Below are positions 52,826-61,250 of a DNA stretch of 64,000 nucleotides, piece after piece (the stretch's first letter is position 1; every line of letters starts with the position of its first letter). The stretch is from CAWUKT01 sp963923035. Lineage in GTDB: Bacteria > Bacteroidota > Bacteroidia > J057 > JADKCL01. The notes beneath the pieces were generated by a model. It was given only the letters and a program-made list of their open reading frames with translations, was not told where the DNA came from and made no database searches. Made by a program: the position numbers and the translations under genes. Location of the stretch: assembly GCA_963923035.1 (NCBI GenBank), contig CAWUKT010000002.1, positions 1-64,000 on the forward strand, given 5' to 3'.

Positions 52826-54079
52826 TTACTTGATCGTAAAGCCCATGCCGAAACTGACAATATTGGCGTGGAAGTTCGTGCTGCGTCGGTAGTGGGCCGC
52901 TTTGGCGTGGATGCCATTGAGGTAAATGGACTTTTCCTTGCGCATCGGCAGCTTCACCTTGAACAGTCCACCGGCAGGGGTATAATTCACGCCCAATCCA
53001 AAGGCATGGCTATTGAGCGCGGCCAGGTCGTAGTCGGAGGTATAAAATTCGCTTCCGGGGGAATGTTGTTGGAAGGGAAGGAAATAATCGGCCGCGGTCT
53101 GGGTGTGGTAGCGGTAGGAAGGCACCACCGACAGGAAGCGGTTCAGTTTCAGGGGCAATTCCAATTGGACCGTATGCGCCTGGATTCCCCAATCATCCCA
53201 ATAGTAGCGATAGGAGGCCCGAACCAAGAGCTTGTCGGACAGGTAATGGTTCACACGGACGCCCACGGGGATTTTGAGGCGGGTGGAGGGCAAACGTTCC
53301 AGCCGCGCGATGTTTTCTCCCCCAAAATAGACCCGGTGGAAGGGCGTCGAGAGCAATCCATTCATCATTGTGGCTTCCAATTGAACGGAAACCTGGGTTC
53401 GGCGGGTCAGGACCTGTTGAATCTGGGCCGCGAAATTATAGGATTGCCGGTCACTGCGGTCCAGCTGCACGCCGGTATTCCGCAATTCAATCGGGTAAAT
53501 CAGGGACCATTGGTCGACGAATGACTGGAACCGGAGGTCCAGAGACGTATTCTCGTTTTCGGACAGACGGGTATAGGAAAGGCCTGCCTGCACCGATGAA
53601 TAGTCGTATTCCCCGCTTCCGCCCAGACGGGCGCCAAAGGTTTGCCGGGAGTCGATCTTGTAGACGATCCCGACATTCCCGTGGACCCGGGTATCGTAGC
53701 CCGAATCATCGGAGTAAACCGGATCGATCATGTCGCTTGAAGCGGACGTATAGTAATCGTAGCCACCATCCACCTTGAAAGCCAGGCGCGGCTTCAAGGG
53801 CAATGAAACGATGAGCTTCTGGGTGAAATCGGTCAAATGTTCCGTGCCCAAACCGCCGGTCACCGGCGAATTGTTTCCATCCTGCTCGTAGTAGCTGCTC
53901 AGGAAATCGATGTCCACGGCGTCCCAATTCGGGTATTCGAACTCGGCCAGTTCCGTCACCACCGAGTCCGGTGGGGTCTGCCGGGAAGTCGCCTGGCCTC
54001 CCAGGCGATTCAGTTGGGCCTTCAATTCTCCGGTCAGGAAAAGGCAGGCCACGATCAGCATGACTGCAATCAATTGCAT
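52826..54079 (-). CDS. DUF3570 outer membrane beta-barrel protein
   Basis: The start is the ATG at 54079; a TTG two codons earlier is the longest frame. The 417-residue protein has a signal peptide (MQLIAVMLIVACLFLTGELK), then alternating amphipathic strands of a barrel (FEYPNWDAVDIDFLSSYYEQ, HFGLGVNYTPAGGLFKVKLP-like) and a final aromatic-rich strand. DUF3570 proteins are always linked to DUF4266, ApbE and thioredoxin genes, here overlapping the DUF4266 gene by 10 bases. A role as an outer-membrane conduit or sensor in an envelope redox module is suggested by context, not proven. Confidence 0.88.
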   Translation of the reverse strand: MQLIAVMLIVACLFLTGELKAQLNRLGGQATSRQTPPDSVVTELAEFEYPNWDAVDIDFLSSYYEQDGNNSPVTGGLGTEHLTDFTQKLIVSLPLKPRLAFKVDGGYDYYTSASSDMIDPVYSDDSGYDTRVHGNVGIVYKIDSRQTFGARLGGSGEYDYSSVQAGLSYTRLSENENTSLDLRFQSFVDQWSLIYPIELRNTGVQLDRSDRQSYNFAAQIQQVLTRRTQVSVQLEATMMNGLLSTPFHRVYFGGENIARLERLPSTRLKIPVGVRVNHYLSDKLLVRASYRYYWDDWGIQAHTVQLELPLKLNRFLSVVPSYRYHTQTAADYFLPFQQHSPGSEFYTSDYDLAALNSHAFGLGVNYTPAGGLFKVKLPMRKEKSIYLNGIHAKAAHYRRSTNFHANIVSFGMGFTIK

Positions 54080-54291
54080 CCGCAACCTCCTCCCACCTTG
54101 CCGCCATTGGCGCCGGACGCCCCTTCGCGGTAGGTATGAAAATTGGTCTCGAAATAGTCCAACTTGCCGGGGGCGAGGGCCATGTCGGGATCATTGAGGT
54201 ACATTTTTTGGTAGCCCTTGACCGGGGTACAGGAGGTCAGGAGGACGAGGCTGGCGGCGGCCAGCGCGACGATAGCTTTAAGCCGAAACAT
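54070..54291 (-). CDS. DUF4266 lipoprotein
   Basis: The 73-residue precursor starts at the ATG at 54291 (MFRLKAIVALAAASLVLLTSC, lipidated Cys at residue 21). It continues with TPVKGYQKMYLNDPDMALAP and ends in the family's glycine/cysteine tail GKVGGGCGCN. Just before the tail is REGASGANGG. The SGAN piece resembles, but does not match, the S/T-G-A-S/T motif that ApbE flavinylates. It overlaps both neighbours (ApbE by 14 bases, DUF3570 by 10). Being so small, lipidated and next to ApbE, it may carry a cofactor or bind copper or heme; its role is unknown. Confidence 0.88.
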   Translation of the reverse strand: MFRLKAIVALAAASLVLLTSCTPVKGYQKMYLNDPDMALAPGKLDYFETNFHTYREGASGANGGKVGGGCGCN

Positions 54292-55234
54292 GCGCAAATT
54301 GATTAAAGTGGTTGGAAAAGTATTGTTGGTTGTGTTGGTCGATGACCAGCGCTTCGATGCCGCGCAAGCGGTTGATGAGGTCGAGGCCATCCCGGACGCC
54401 CAATACGCTGATGGCGGTGGCAAGGGCATCGCCGAGCTCCGGGTCGGGCGACAGCACCGAGACGCATTTCAGGGCTTCGACCGGCCAGCCGGTCCTGGGG
54501 TCCACGATGTGGGACAGGCGACGGCCTTCCACGACCGTATAATTTTCATCGTTCCCTGAGGTGACCACGGAGCCGTACGGAATCCCGAAGGTCAGCAGGG
54601 GCGTCTCCCGATGTTCCGGATCCCGGACCATGACCGCCCAGTCACCTCCCTGGGGAGGGCTTCCCCAGGCCATCAAATCGCCGGAGGCATTCACCAGGCC
54701 GCTCTCGATGCCGAGGTTCCGCATCACGTCCATGGCCCGCCGGGCCGCATAGCCCTTGCCGATCCCTCCAAATCCAATTTTCATTCCCTTTTCCTTCAAA
54801 AACACGGTCTTTTTCCCCTCATCCAGCCCAATCTTCCGGTAGCCCATGACCCGCTTCAATTCGGCGATTTCGGCGGCATTCAGAGAAGGATGTTCTCCTC
54901 CATCGAATTTCCAGTGGTCCCGGGCCACGGTTCCGGAGATGTCAAAGGCTCCAAAAGTCAGCTGGGACACTTTCAGGCTGCGGTGAATCAGGCCGTACAG
55001 CTCATTGGGAACTGCCACGGGTGCGATGCCGGCCTGTTGGTTGATGCGGTGGGTAAACGTATCGGTGCGCCAGGAGGAAATCAGCCGTTCGATGCGGTCG
55101 ATTTCGGCGACTCCGGCTCGTATGGCGTCCCAGGCATGCTGGGGATCGGCAGACACGGCCGTGAGGGTAAAGCCACAGCCCATCAACTTGAGCTGGTGGT
55201 GGTGAGCTTTCAGGGTAGCAGAAGTGGTGATCAT
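54278..55234 (-). CDS. apbE: FAD:protein FMN transferase (ApbE family)
   Basis: ApbE attaches FMN covalently to Ser/Thr of extracytosolic proteins. The 318-residue protein has the family's core: FGAFDISGTVARDHWKFDGG, MKIGFGGIGKGYAARRAMDV (the FAD-binding GGIGKGYA motif), GLVNASGDLMAWGSP, and SVVTSGNDENYTVVEGRRLS HIVDPRTG with the catalytic-region His and Asp. No signal peptide is obvious, so it may act in the cytosol or have its own route; an internal ATG at residue 18 (MGCGFTLTAV) is an alternative start. ATGA coupling with the thioredoxin gene supports the upstream start. Confidence 0.92.
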   Translation of the reverse strand: MITTSATLKAHHHQLKLMGCGFTLTAVSADPQHAWDAIRAGVAEIDRIERLISSWRTDTFTHRINQQAGIAPVAVPNELYGLIHRSLKVSQLTFGAFDISGTVARDHWKFDGGEHPSLNAAEIAELKRVMGYRKIGLDEGKKTVFLKEKGMKIGFGGIGKGYAARRAMDVMRNLGIESGLVNASGDLMAWGSPPQGGDWAVMVRDPEHRETPLLTFGIPYGSVVTSGNDENYTVVEGRRLSHIVDPRTGWPVEALKCVSVLSPDPELGDALATAISVLGVRDGLDLINRLRGIEALVIDQHNQQYFSNHFNQFAHVSA

Positions 55235-55683
55235 GGCGTGGGAGTGGAAGAAATAGAGGCAATGAAATCAGCCGGGGATTGGCCGGGCGTAAAGGCGATT
55301 TCCTGAAGGACTTCCTGGTCGGGAGAAAGCAGCAACACCAGCGGGAACTTTCCCTTGGGGTTGAAGCGCTCCGCCAGGGATTCGTTGTAGCGGGTCTGCT
55401 CTGGCGACAATTGGTTCTTTCGTTGGGCGGGAAAATCCAGGTTGGCGAGGACCAATTCCTGACCGGCGAATTCCTTGAATTCAGGGGTGGCCACGATTTG
55501 GCGCTTGAACAGGATGCAGGGCTTGCACCAATCGGAGCCGGTGAAAAACAAGAGGACCTGCTTGTCGTCTTGTCGGGCCTCGTCGCAGGCTGCTTCCAGA
55601 TCGGTCCCAATGGTTTGGGCGGGGAGTTGCGGTCCCCACCAAAGGCCGGCGAGGATCAGGAGAATACATGGAATGGGCTTCAT
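55231..55683 (-). CDS. Exported thioredoxin-family protein
   Basis: The start is the ATG at 55683 (MKPIPCILLILAGLWWGPQL signal peptide); upstream ATGs at 55689 and 55722 are possible. After the signal comes a thioredoxin fold: LLFFTGSDWCKPCILFKRQI with the intact CxxC (WCKPC), then VLANLDFPAQRKNQLS and a cis-Pro segment FPLVLLLSPDQ. It probably keeps cysteines of the cluster (the DUF4266 GGCGC tail) reduced in the periplasm, an inference from the operon. It is the first gene of a four-gene overlapping operon: thioredoxin, ApbE, DUF4266, DUF3570. Confidence 0.9.
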   Translation of the reverse strand: MKPIPCILLILAGLWWGPQLPAQTIGTDLEAACDEARQDDKQVLLFFTGSDWCKPCILFKRQIVATPEFKEFAGQELVLANLDFPAQRKNQLSPEQTRYNESLAERFNPKGKFPLVLLLSPDQEVLQEIAFTPGQSPADFIASISSTPTP

Positions 55684-55819
55684 GGTCATATCTATTTGAT
55701 TTGCGACCATGACCCGCAACAATTAAGTTTCCCCTATACCTCCGATAAATTTTATTTATCCTTTCCCGCTTTTATCCTGCTCCCGGTCCCATTTTCTCCC
55801 CTGAGTTCCGCTTTTTTCC

Positions 55820-55827
55820 TAACTTTA
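55820..55827 (+). promoter_or_regulatory. Candidate -7 box for the DUF4178/SpeE operon
   Basis: TAACTTTA is one base from TAnnTTTG and lies 10 bases before the first ATG of the seven-gene operon (55837), giving a very short leader. A matching TTG -33 element is not clear. Confidence 0.35.
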
Positions 55828-55836
55828 GAGTTAGCC

Positions 55837-56466
55837 ATGGAGTACAACTGTCCGAATTGTGGGGCGCCCATCAATTTCCAAAGTCGGGTCTCAATCTTCA
55901 CGACCTGTACCTATTGCCGTTCGAATATCGTCCGGCACGACATGGATTTGGAAAAAATTGGAGAGTCCAGCGAGCTGTTGCAGGACCTATCCCCCTTTCA
56001 AGTCGGGACGCGCGGGACGATTGATGGAAAAAGGTTCACCCTGTTGGGCCGAATCAAAGTGGGGTATCCGACGGGGATGTGGAGCGAGTGGTACGCCCTC
56101 ATGGACGATTATTCCGAGGGTTGGCTGGCCGAAGCCCAAGGTTATTACATGATGTCTTATCCCTGGAAAGGCCTTGTTCCGGAGTCCCACCAGCGCTTTG
56201 CGCCCCGCCAAAGCACCAACATCGACGGCAAACGCTTTGTCGTGGACGATGTCCGCAAAATCCGCTACCTGGCCAGCGAAGGCGAATTGCCCTTTGTCTA
56301 CCAACCCGGATTTGAGGCGACCAGTGTCGACCTGCGGAGCCCCGATGGCGAATTCATGAACTTCCTGTACCGCGGCAAAGAGGCCGAGGCTTACAAAGGA
56401 CGCTACGCCTCCTTCGAATCCTTTCAATTTGAGAATCTGAGGAAAATAGATGGCTGGGACGACTGA
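55837..56466 (+). CDS. DUF4178 protein with N-terminal zinc ribbon
   Basis: The start is the ATG at 55837, giving MEYNCPNCGAPINFQSRVSI then FTTCTYCRSNIVRHDMDLEK: four cysteines (CPNC and CTYC) form a zinc ribbon. The rest is a DUF4178 domain (GTRGTIDGKRFTLLGRIKVG, WSEWYALMDDYSEGWLAEAQ, ending FENLRKIDGW). The domain has no known activity. The protein is soluble, 209 residues, and overlaps the next gene by 17 bases. It is the first gene of the operon leading to the spermidine synthase-like and FAD proteins. Confidence 0.88.
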   Translation: MEYNCPNCGAPINFQSRVSIFTTCTYCRSNIVRHDMDLEKIGESSELLQDLSPFQVGTRGTIDGKRFTLLGRIKVGYPTGMWSEWYALMDDYSEGWLAEAQGYYMMSYPWKGLVPESHQRFAPRQSTNIDGKRFVVDDVRKIRYLASEGELPFVYQPGFEATSVDLRSPDGEFMNFLYRGKEAEAYKGRYASFESFQFENLRKIDGWDD

Positions 56467-57730
56467 ACATACCCCGAAGACACCCCTCGGCGGGGTGAAG
56501 GCGTTTAGCTGCCGCAATTGCGGCGGTCAGGTCGAGCTGCGCGCGCCCGGCCAAACCATGACGGCCGTCTGCCAGCATTGCTCTTCGATTGTCGACATCA
56601 CCGACGAGAACTTCCGCATCCTCCAGCGCTACAACATGAAGATGGACCACAAGCCCCGGATTCCCTTGGGGCGGCGGGGCGTCGTGGAGGGGACCACCTG
56701 GGAGGTGGTCGGCTACCTGTACCGCCAGGCAGTCGGATACGATTTTTACTGGGAGGAATACCTCCTCTTCAATCCCCGCCAGGGCTTCCGTTGGCTCCTT
56801 TACCAGTACGGCAATTGGTCCTTCACGAAGCCCATGGTCGAGTTTCCGGAACGGACTTCGGCCACCTTCCAGTTCCGCGGGGATTCTTACCGCCGTTACA
56901 GCACCGGCAAGGCGAAAGTCCTGTTCGTGCTGGGCGAATTTTACTGGCAGGTCAAGCGCAACGAAGAGGTCCAGACGGCCGATTGGGTCCGGGAAGGGAG
57001 TATGTTGTCGCTGGAAGTGGACGAATTTGGGCTGAACTGGACGGAAAGCACTTTTCTTGAACGCAAAGAAGTCAAAAAAGCATTTGGGGAGGATGTCAGA
57101 ACGCCTCCGCCGCGTAGCGTGGCCCCTCACCAGGTCAATCCCTACGCCCGCCAGCTCAAGTCCATTCTCCCGATTTTCCTGATCGCCCTCCTTGCGGTAT
57201 TTGGCTACCAGGTCACTGTTTCCAGCCAGTACAAAGACGAAGTCACCGTCATGTTCACGGGTGAAACCTCCGAAAGTGGCGTTCAGCAGGTGACTGAATC
57301 CTTTGAAATTACCGGCCGGACGAACAATGTCCAATTGGACCTCTATACTCCCGATATCTCGAACAGCTGGTTCGAGGTTGAGGGCTACCTGCACCACCTC
57401 GAAACCAATACCAACCGGGACTTCCGGTTGACCAATGAATATTACTACGGCGTCACGGACGGCGAATCCTGGACCGAAGGTTCCAAACGGACCGACATGG
57501 TCATCAACAATGTCCCTCCGGGCAAGTACGAACTGGTTTTCACCCCCTATTTTGCTCCGGAATCCATCAACGACGCCACCAAAAAACAGAACTACCAGCT
57601 GTACCTGCTCCGCGGGGTGCCGATCGCATCGAATATGTGGATCATCCTGGTCATCATTTTGTCCCCGGTCATTTACCTCTGGTTCCGAAGTTCCAATTTC
57701 AAAAAAGCCCAATGGGCCGACGCCGACTGA
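56450..57730 (+). CDS. Membrane-anchored DUF4178 protein with zinc ribbon
   Basis: The 426-residue protein has another zinc ribbon (FSCRNCGGQVELRAPGQTMT then AVCQHCSSI) and a DUF4178 domain (about residues 65-210, GVVEGTTWEVVGYLYRQAVG). One membrane helix follows (about 239-257, LPIFLIALLAVFGYQVTVSS), then an extracytoplasmic beta-domain of about 140 residues and a second helix near the end (WIILVIILSPVIYLWFRSSN). GAGGAAAATAG precedes the ATG, a clear ribosome site. With the soluble DUF4178 protein before it, it probably forms one complex with the DUF350 and SpeE-like membrane proteins that follow. Confidence 0.87.
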   Translation: MAGTTEHTPKTPLGGVKAFSCRNCGGQVELRAPGQTMTAVCQHCSSIVDITDENFRILQRYNMKMDHKPRIPLGRRGVVEGTTWEVVGYLYRQAVGYDFYWEEYLLFNPRQGFRWLLYQYGNWSFTKPMVEFPERTSATFQFRGDSYRRYSTGKAKVLFVLGEFYWQVKRNEEVQTADWVREGSMLSLEVDEFGLNWTESTFLERKEVKKAFGEDVRTPPPRSVAPHQVNPYARQLKSILPIFLIALLAVFGYQVTVSSQYKDEVTVMFTGETSESGVQQVTESFEITGRTNNVQLDLYTPDISNSWFEVEGYLHHLETNTNRDFRLTNEYYYGVTDGESWTEGSKRTDMVINNVPPGKYELVFTPYFAPESINDATKKQNYQLYLLRGVPIASNMWIILVIILSPVIYLWFRSSNFKKAQWADAD

Positions 57731-57731
57731 T

Positions 57732-57881
57732 ATGAAAAGATTGCGCACCATCTACCTGATCATTGTGGTGGCTCTGTTGGCGGGCTACTTCACCGCGGGT
57801 GCCTCCGGATTTCGGGTCCTGAGCGCCTTCAGCAGCATCGCCTACGTCCATACCATGACCGCCGGCGTTCACCACAAATAA
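57732..57881 (+). CDS. Tiny membrane protein (49 residues) in the DUF4178 operon
   Basis: MKRLRTIYLIIVVALLAGYF followed by TAGASGFRVLSAFSSIAYVH gives one hydrophobic N-terminal helix and a short tail. It starts just after the previous stop (1-base gap) and 28 bases before the DUF350 gene. No family is known to me. Its fixed place in a compact operon and its membrane anchor make it a plausible real subunit, not a random ORF. Confidence 0.6.
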   Translation: MKRLRTIYLIIVVALLAGYFTAGASGFRVLSAFSSIAYVHTMTAGVHHK

Positions 57882-57909
57882 TATCTGCTCCATCTTAAAT
57901 TGATCTGCC

Positions 57910-58122
57910 ATGGAAATCATCGACTGGAAACTGATCCTCAATGCCGTCCTCTTCTCCGTCGTGGGAATCGTCATCTTCCTCGCCTTCGGATGGATTTACG
58001 ACAAGTTGACGCCCTTCAACCTCTGGAAGGAACTGATCGACAATAAAAACACCGCCGTCGCCATCGTTTTCGGGTCCATGATGATCGGGCTGTCCATCAT
58101 CATCGCCTTCGCCCACGGCTGA
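57910..58122 (+). CDS. DUF350 small membrane protein
   Basis: The 70-residue protein has two membrane helices (about 10-28, LNAVLFSVVGIVIFLAFGWI, and 49-68, VAIVFGSMMIGLSIIIAFAH) joined by a short loop with LTPFNLWKELIDNKNTAVAI. It is a single-unit DUF350 protein (many members have two units); the NTAVAI and ASIIIG-like motifs are diagnostic. DUF350 proteins (YjfL in E. coli) sit with DUF4178-like and SpeE-like or ATP-grasp partners. It precedes the SpeE-like gene by 3 bases. Confidence 0.88.
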   Translation: MEIIDWKLILNAVLFSVVGIVIFLAFGWIYDKLTPFNLWKELIDNKNTAVAIVFGSMMIGLSIIIAFAHG

Positions 58123-58125
58123 TTC

Positions 58126-59622
58126 ATGCGGTACCTGCTGCTCACATCCGTATTTGTCATCGCCACATGCGGACTGGTCTATGAACTGGTGGCAGGCACC
58201 CTCGCGTCCTATCTCCTCGGAGACTCCGTCACCCAATTTTCCATCATCATCGGGGTCTACCTCTTTTCGATGGGCATTGGCTCCTTCCTGTCCAAGTACA
58301 TCACCCAAAACCTCGTCCCGACCTTCATTCGGATCGAACTCCTTATCGGGTTGATCGGTGGGTTCAGCGCCGCATTTTTGTTCATCACCTTCGAACAGGT
58401 CGGCAGCTTCCAAATCCTGCTCTACGGGCTGGTCTCGTTGACCGGGCTCCTCGTCGGGTTGGAAATCCCACTCCTGATGCGCATTCTCCAGGACCAATTC
58501 GAGTTCAAAGACCTCGTTTCCAATATTTTCACCTTCGATTATATCGGCGCTTTGCTGGCGTCGCTGTTGTTTCCCCTCCTCCTCGTCCCCTACCTCGGCC
58601 TCATCCGCACCGCGCTCCTGTTTGGCATTCTGAATGTCGTCGTGGCGATCGCGGCGGTCTATATGTTTCGGGACAAAATCAAACGCTTCTCGGGCCTGTC
58701 CATCGCGGCTTACCTGAGCCTCGCGGCCCTGATCGCGGGGATGTTTTTCGGGGAAAACATCCTGCGCTTCGCCGAGGGCAATGCCTACTCGAATACCATC
58801 GTCTACGCCAAATCTTCGCCCTACCAGCGGGTCGTGCTGACCCGCAAAGGCGAGCGGTTCCGCCTCTTCCTGAACGGCAACCTGCAATTTGATTCGCGGG
58901 ACGAATACCGCTACCATGAGGCCCTGGTCCACCCCGGCCTCGCCGCCCAGGAAGCGCCCCGGAGGGTCCTCGTACTGGGCGGGGGCGACGGATTGGCCGT
59001 GCGCGAAATCCTCAAATATCCTTCCGTACAGACCATTGACCTGGTCGACCTCGATCCTTTGGTCACCGATTTGTTCCAGACCCGCGCTTCCCTCACCGAA
59101 TTGAACCGCAATTCCCTCCACAGCGCCCTCGTCACCGTCCACAACGCCGACGCCTTTACCTGGCTCCGCGACCACCCCGACCAATACGATTTCGTCGTCG
59201 TCGATTTCCCCGATCCCAGCAACTTTTCCATTGGAAAGCTCTATTCCGAACGCTTTTACCGCGAATTGAAGCCGCATATCGCGCCGGGCGGGGCCCTGGT
59301 CGTCCAGAGTACCTCCCCGCTGGTCGCCCCGAATTCCTTCTGGTGTGTGGAGCAAACCTTGAAGTCGGTGGGCTGGCAAACGGTTCCTTACCACTGCTAT
59401 GTGCCCTCTTTTGGCGAATGGGGATTCATCCTCGCCAACGACGATACCTGGTTGCTACCCGAAACATATCCCGACGGATTGCAATTCGTGGACGACGCGA
59501 CCGTGCGGGCGATGACCCGTTTCCCCCTGGACATGGCCCGTCGCCCCGTCGAGGTCAACCGCCTCAACAACCAGGTGCTGGTCCAATATTTTGAAAAAGA
59601 GTGGAGCCGCTACGATCCCTGA
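58126..59622 (+). CDS. Membrane-embedded spermidine-synthase-like aminopropyltransferase
   Basis: The 498-residue protein has six to seven membrane helices in residues 1-210 (LLLTSVFVIATCGLVYELVA, ISIIIGVYLFSMGIGSF-like). A spermidine/spermine synthase domain follows: HEALVHPGLAAQEAPRRVLV LGGGDGLAVREILKY (dcSAM-binding GGGDG), DLVDLDPLVTDLF, and the catalytic-loop YDFVVVDFPDPSNFSIGKLY. The known reaction transfers aminopropyl from decarboxylated S-adenosylmethionine to an amine; in this membrane-fused family the true substrate is unknown and may be a lipid, peptide or surface amine. Its TGA overlaps the next ATG by one base. Confidence 0.9.
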   Translation: MRYLLLTSVFVIATCGLVYELVAGTLASYLLGDSVTQFSIIIGVYLFSMGIGSFLSKYITQNLVPTFIRIELLIGLIGGFSAAFLFITFEQVGSFQILLYGLVSLTGLLVGLEIPLLMRILQDQFEFKDLVSNIFTFDYIGALLASLLFPLLLVPYLGLIRTALLFGILNVVVAIAAVYMFRDKIKRFSGLSIAAYLSLAALIAGMFFGENILRFAEGNAYSNTIVYAKSSPYQRVVLTRKGERFRLFLNGNLQFDSRDEYRYHEALVHPGLAAQEAPRRVLVLGGGDGLAVREILKYPSVQTIDLVDLDPLVTDLFQTRASLTELNRNSLHSALVTVHNADAFTWLRDHPDQYDFVVVDFPDPSNFSIGKLYSERFYRELKPHIAPGGALVVQSTSPLVAPNSFWCVEQTLKSVGWQTVPYHCYVPSFGEWGFILANDDTWLLPETYPDGLQFVDDATVRAMTRFPLDMARRPVEVNRLNNQVLVQYFEKEWSRYDP

Positions 59623-61250
59623 TGTCCGATTCCTCCAACATATCGCGCCGCAATTTTCTGCGCTGGTTGGCGGGAGGGGCTGCTGCCGTAGGATTGGGCA
59701 GTGTGGGCGTGTGGAAATGGGCGGGAAAACAAGAACAAGAGATCACCGGAGCGATTCAGGGCGCGAATTCGGATTTGGGGCACTTGGTGCGGAAGGGATT
59801 GCAGAAAAAAATCACCGAACAACGAAGGGTGGGAACGCTGATTGTAGGCGGAGGAATGGCCGGGTTGAGTGTCGGCTGGTATTTTCAGAAGCAGGGAAAA
59901 AAAGACTTCGAAATCCTGGAAATGGACCGAAAAGTGGGGGGAAATGCCGTTTCCGGAAGCCACAACAATTTTAGTTACCCCTGGGGCGCCCACTATTTGC
60001 CCCTTCCCAATCCCGAAAATACCGACCTCCTCGGTCTGCTCGAAGACCTGGGTTGCTTGACCGGCTGGCAAGACGGCCAGCCCCGATTCGAGGAACTCTA
60101 CCTCTGCCACGCGCCGCAGGAGCGCTTGCTCCACCACGGTGTCTGGCAAGAAGGCCTCGTCCCGAAAGCACCGGCGGGATCCCCCGCCGCGGCCGAATTG
60201 GACCGTTTTTTTACCCTCATCCAGCAACTCCGCCACCAACGCGGAGCGGATGGGCGCTACCTCTTCGACATCCCGGTGGACCGGTCCTCCACCGATCCTG
60301 AGTGGCAATCCCTCGACCAAATCAGCCTTGCCGAATGGCTCGAACGCGAAAATTACCATTCGGAAGAGCTGCATTGGTACCTCGATTATTGCTGCCAGGA
60401 CGACTTTGGCAGCCGCAAGGAACAGACCAGTGCCTGGGCCGGCCTGCATTACTTTGCTGCCCGCCGCGGCACCGCCGCCAATGCCACCGAAAATTCGGTG
60501 CTGACCTGGCCCGAAGGCAACGGCTGGCTGGTCCAGCAGCTTCGGGACCGATTGCAAGAGCATATCCAGACCGAATCATTGGTCCTTTCCCTGGAGTCAC
60601 TTGACGAGCAAGTCCGTGCCGTTGTCTACCGCCCGGCGGAAGACAAGGCCTACGAAATCATTGCAGACCAGGCGGTCTGCTGCACCCCTCAATTTGTCAG
60701 CCAGCACATTGTTCGGGGACCGAAACGCCCCGTCGATGCCATCACCTACGCTCCCTGGCTCGTCGCCAATGTCGAATTGGGCAAGCGCCCGGGAGGCCCC
60801 GGTCGGCCGCTCAGTTGGGACAATGTTGCCTTTGGGCGGGACTCGCTCGGCTACGTGGTGGCGGACCACCAGGGCCTCAAGCGGCCCTCCGGCCCGGTCG
60901 TGGTGAGCTGGTACGCGGCCCTGGCCCATGCCGATCCGGTGCAGGTCCGCAAGGAAGCGCTGGAAACGGAATGGCCTACGTGGCGTGACCGGGTGATCGA
61001 AGATTTGGAGTGGATGCACCCGGGCATTTCGAAGGAAATCAAACGGCTGGACGTCTATGTCTGGGGGCATGGCATGGTGACGCCCCGACTGGGCTACCTG
61101 AGTGGGGCGACGCGGCCTTTGTTCCGGCAGCCCCAGGGGCGCATTCATTATGCGCATACGGACCTGAGCGGCATCTCGATCTTCGAAGAGGCCTTTGCTC
61201 AGGGCGTGCGGGCCGCGCGGGAAGTCCTCGGAGAGGAGGTGCCGGTATGA
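59622..61250 (+). CDS. Tat-exported FAD-dependent amine-oxidase-like protein
   Basis: The start is the ATG at 59622 (TGATG coupling to the SpeE-like gene). The N-terminus SRRNFLRWLAGGAAAVGLGS is a twin-arginine signal, so the protein is exported folded with its cofactor. A Rossmann FAD-binding motif follows (VGTLIVGGGMAGLSVGWYFQ, then ILEMDRKVGGNA). The C-terminus DLSGISIFEEAFAQGVRAA is a typical amine-oxidase ending. The 542-residue protein resembles polyamine or flavin-containing amine oxidases, although the substrate is unknown. With the aminopropyltransferase it suggests extracytoplasmic oxidation of the modified amine. It is coupled (ATGA) to the last gene. Confidence 0.88.
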   Translation: MSDSSNISRRNFLRWLAGGAAAVGLGSVGVWKWAGKQEQEITGAIQGANSDLGHLVRKGLQKKITEQRRVGTLIVGGGMAGLSVGWYFQKQGKKDFEILEMDRKVGGNAVSGSHNNFSYPWGAHYLPLPNPENTDLLGLLEDLGCLTGWQDGQPRFEELYLCHAPQERLLHHGVWQEGLVPKAPAGSPAAAELDRFFTLIQQLRHQRGADGRYLFDIPVDRSSTDPEWQSLDQISLAEWLERENYHSEELHWYLDYCCQDDFGSRKEQTSAWAGLHYFAARRGTAANATENSVLTWPEGNGWLVQQLRDRLQEHIQTESLVLSLESLDEQVRAVVYRPAEDKAYEIIADQAVCCTPQFVSQHIVRGPKRPVDAITYAPWLVANVELGKRPGGPGRPLSWDNVAFGRDSLGYVVADHQGLKRPSGPVVVSWYAALAHADPVQVRKEALETEWPTWRDRVIEDLEWMHPGISKEIKRLDVYVWGHGMVTPRLGYLSGATRPLFRQPQGRIHYAHTDLSGISIFEEAFAQGVRAAREVLGEEVPV

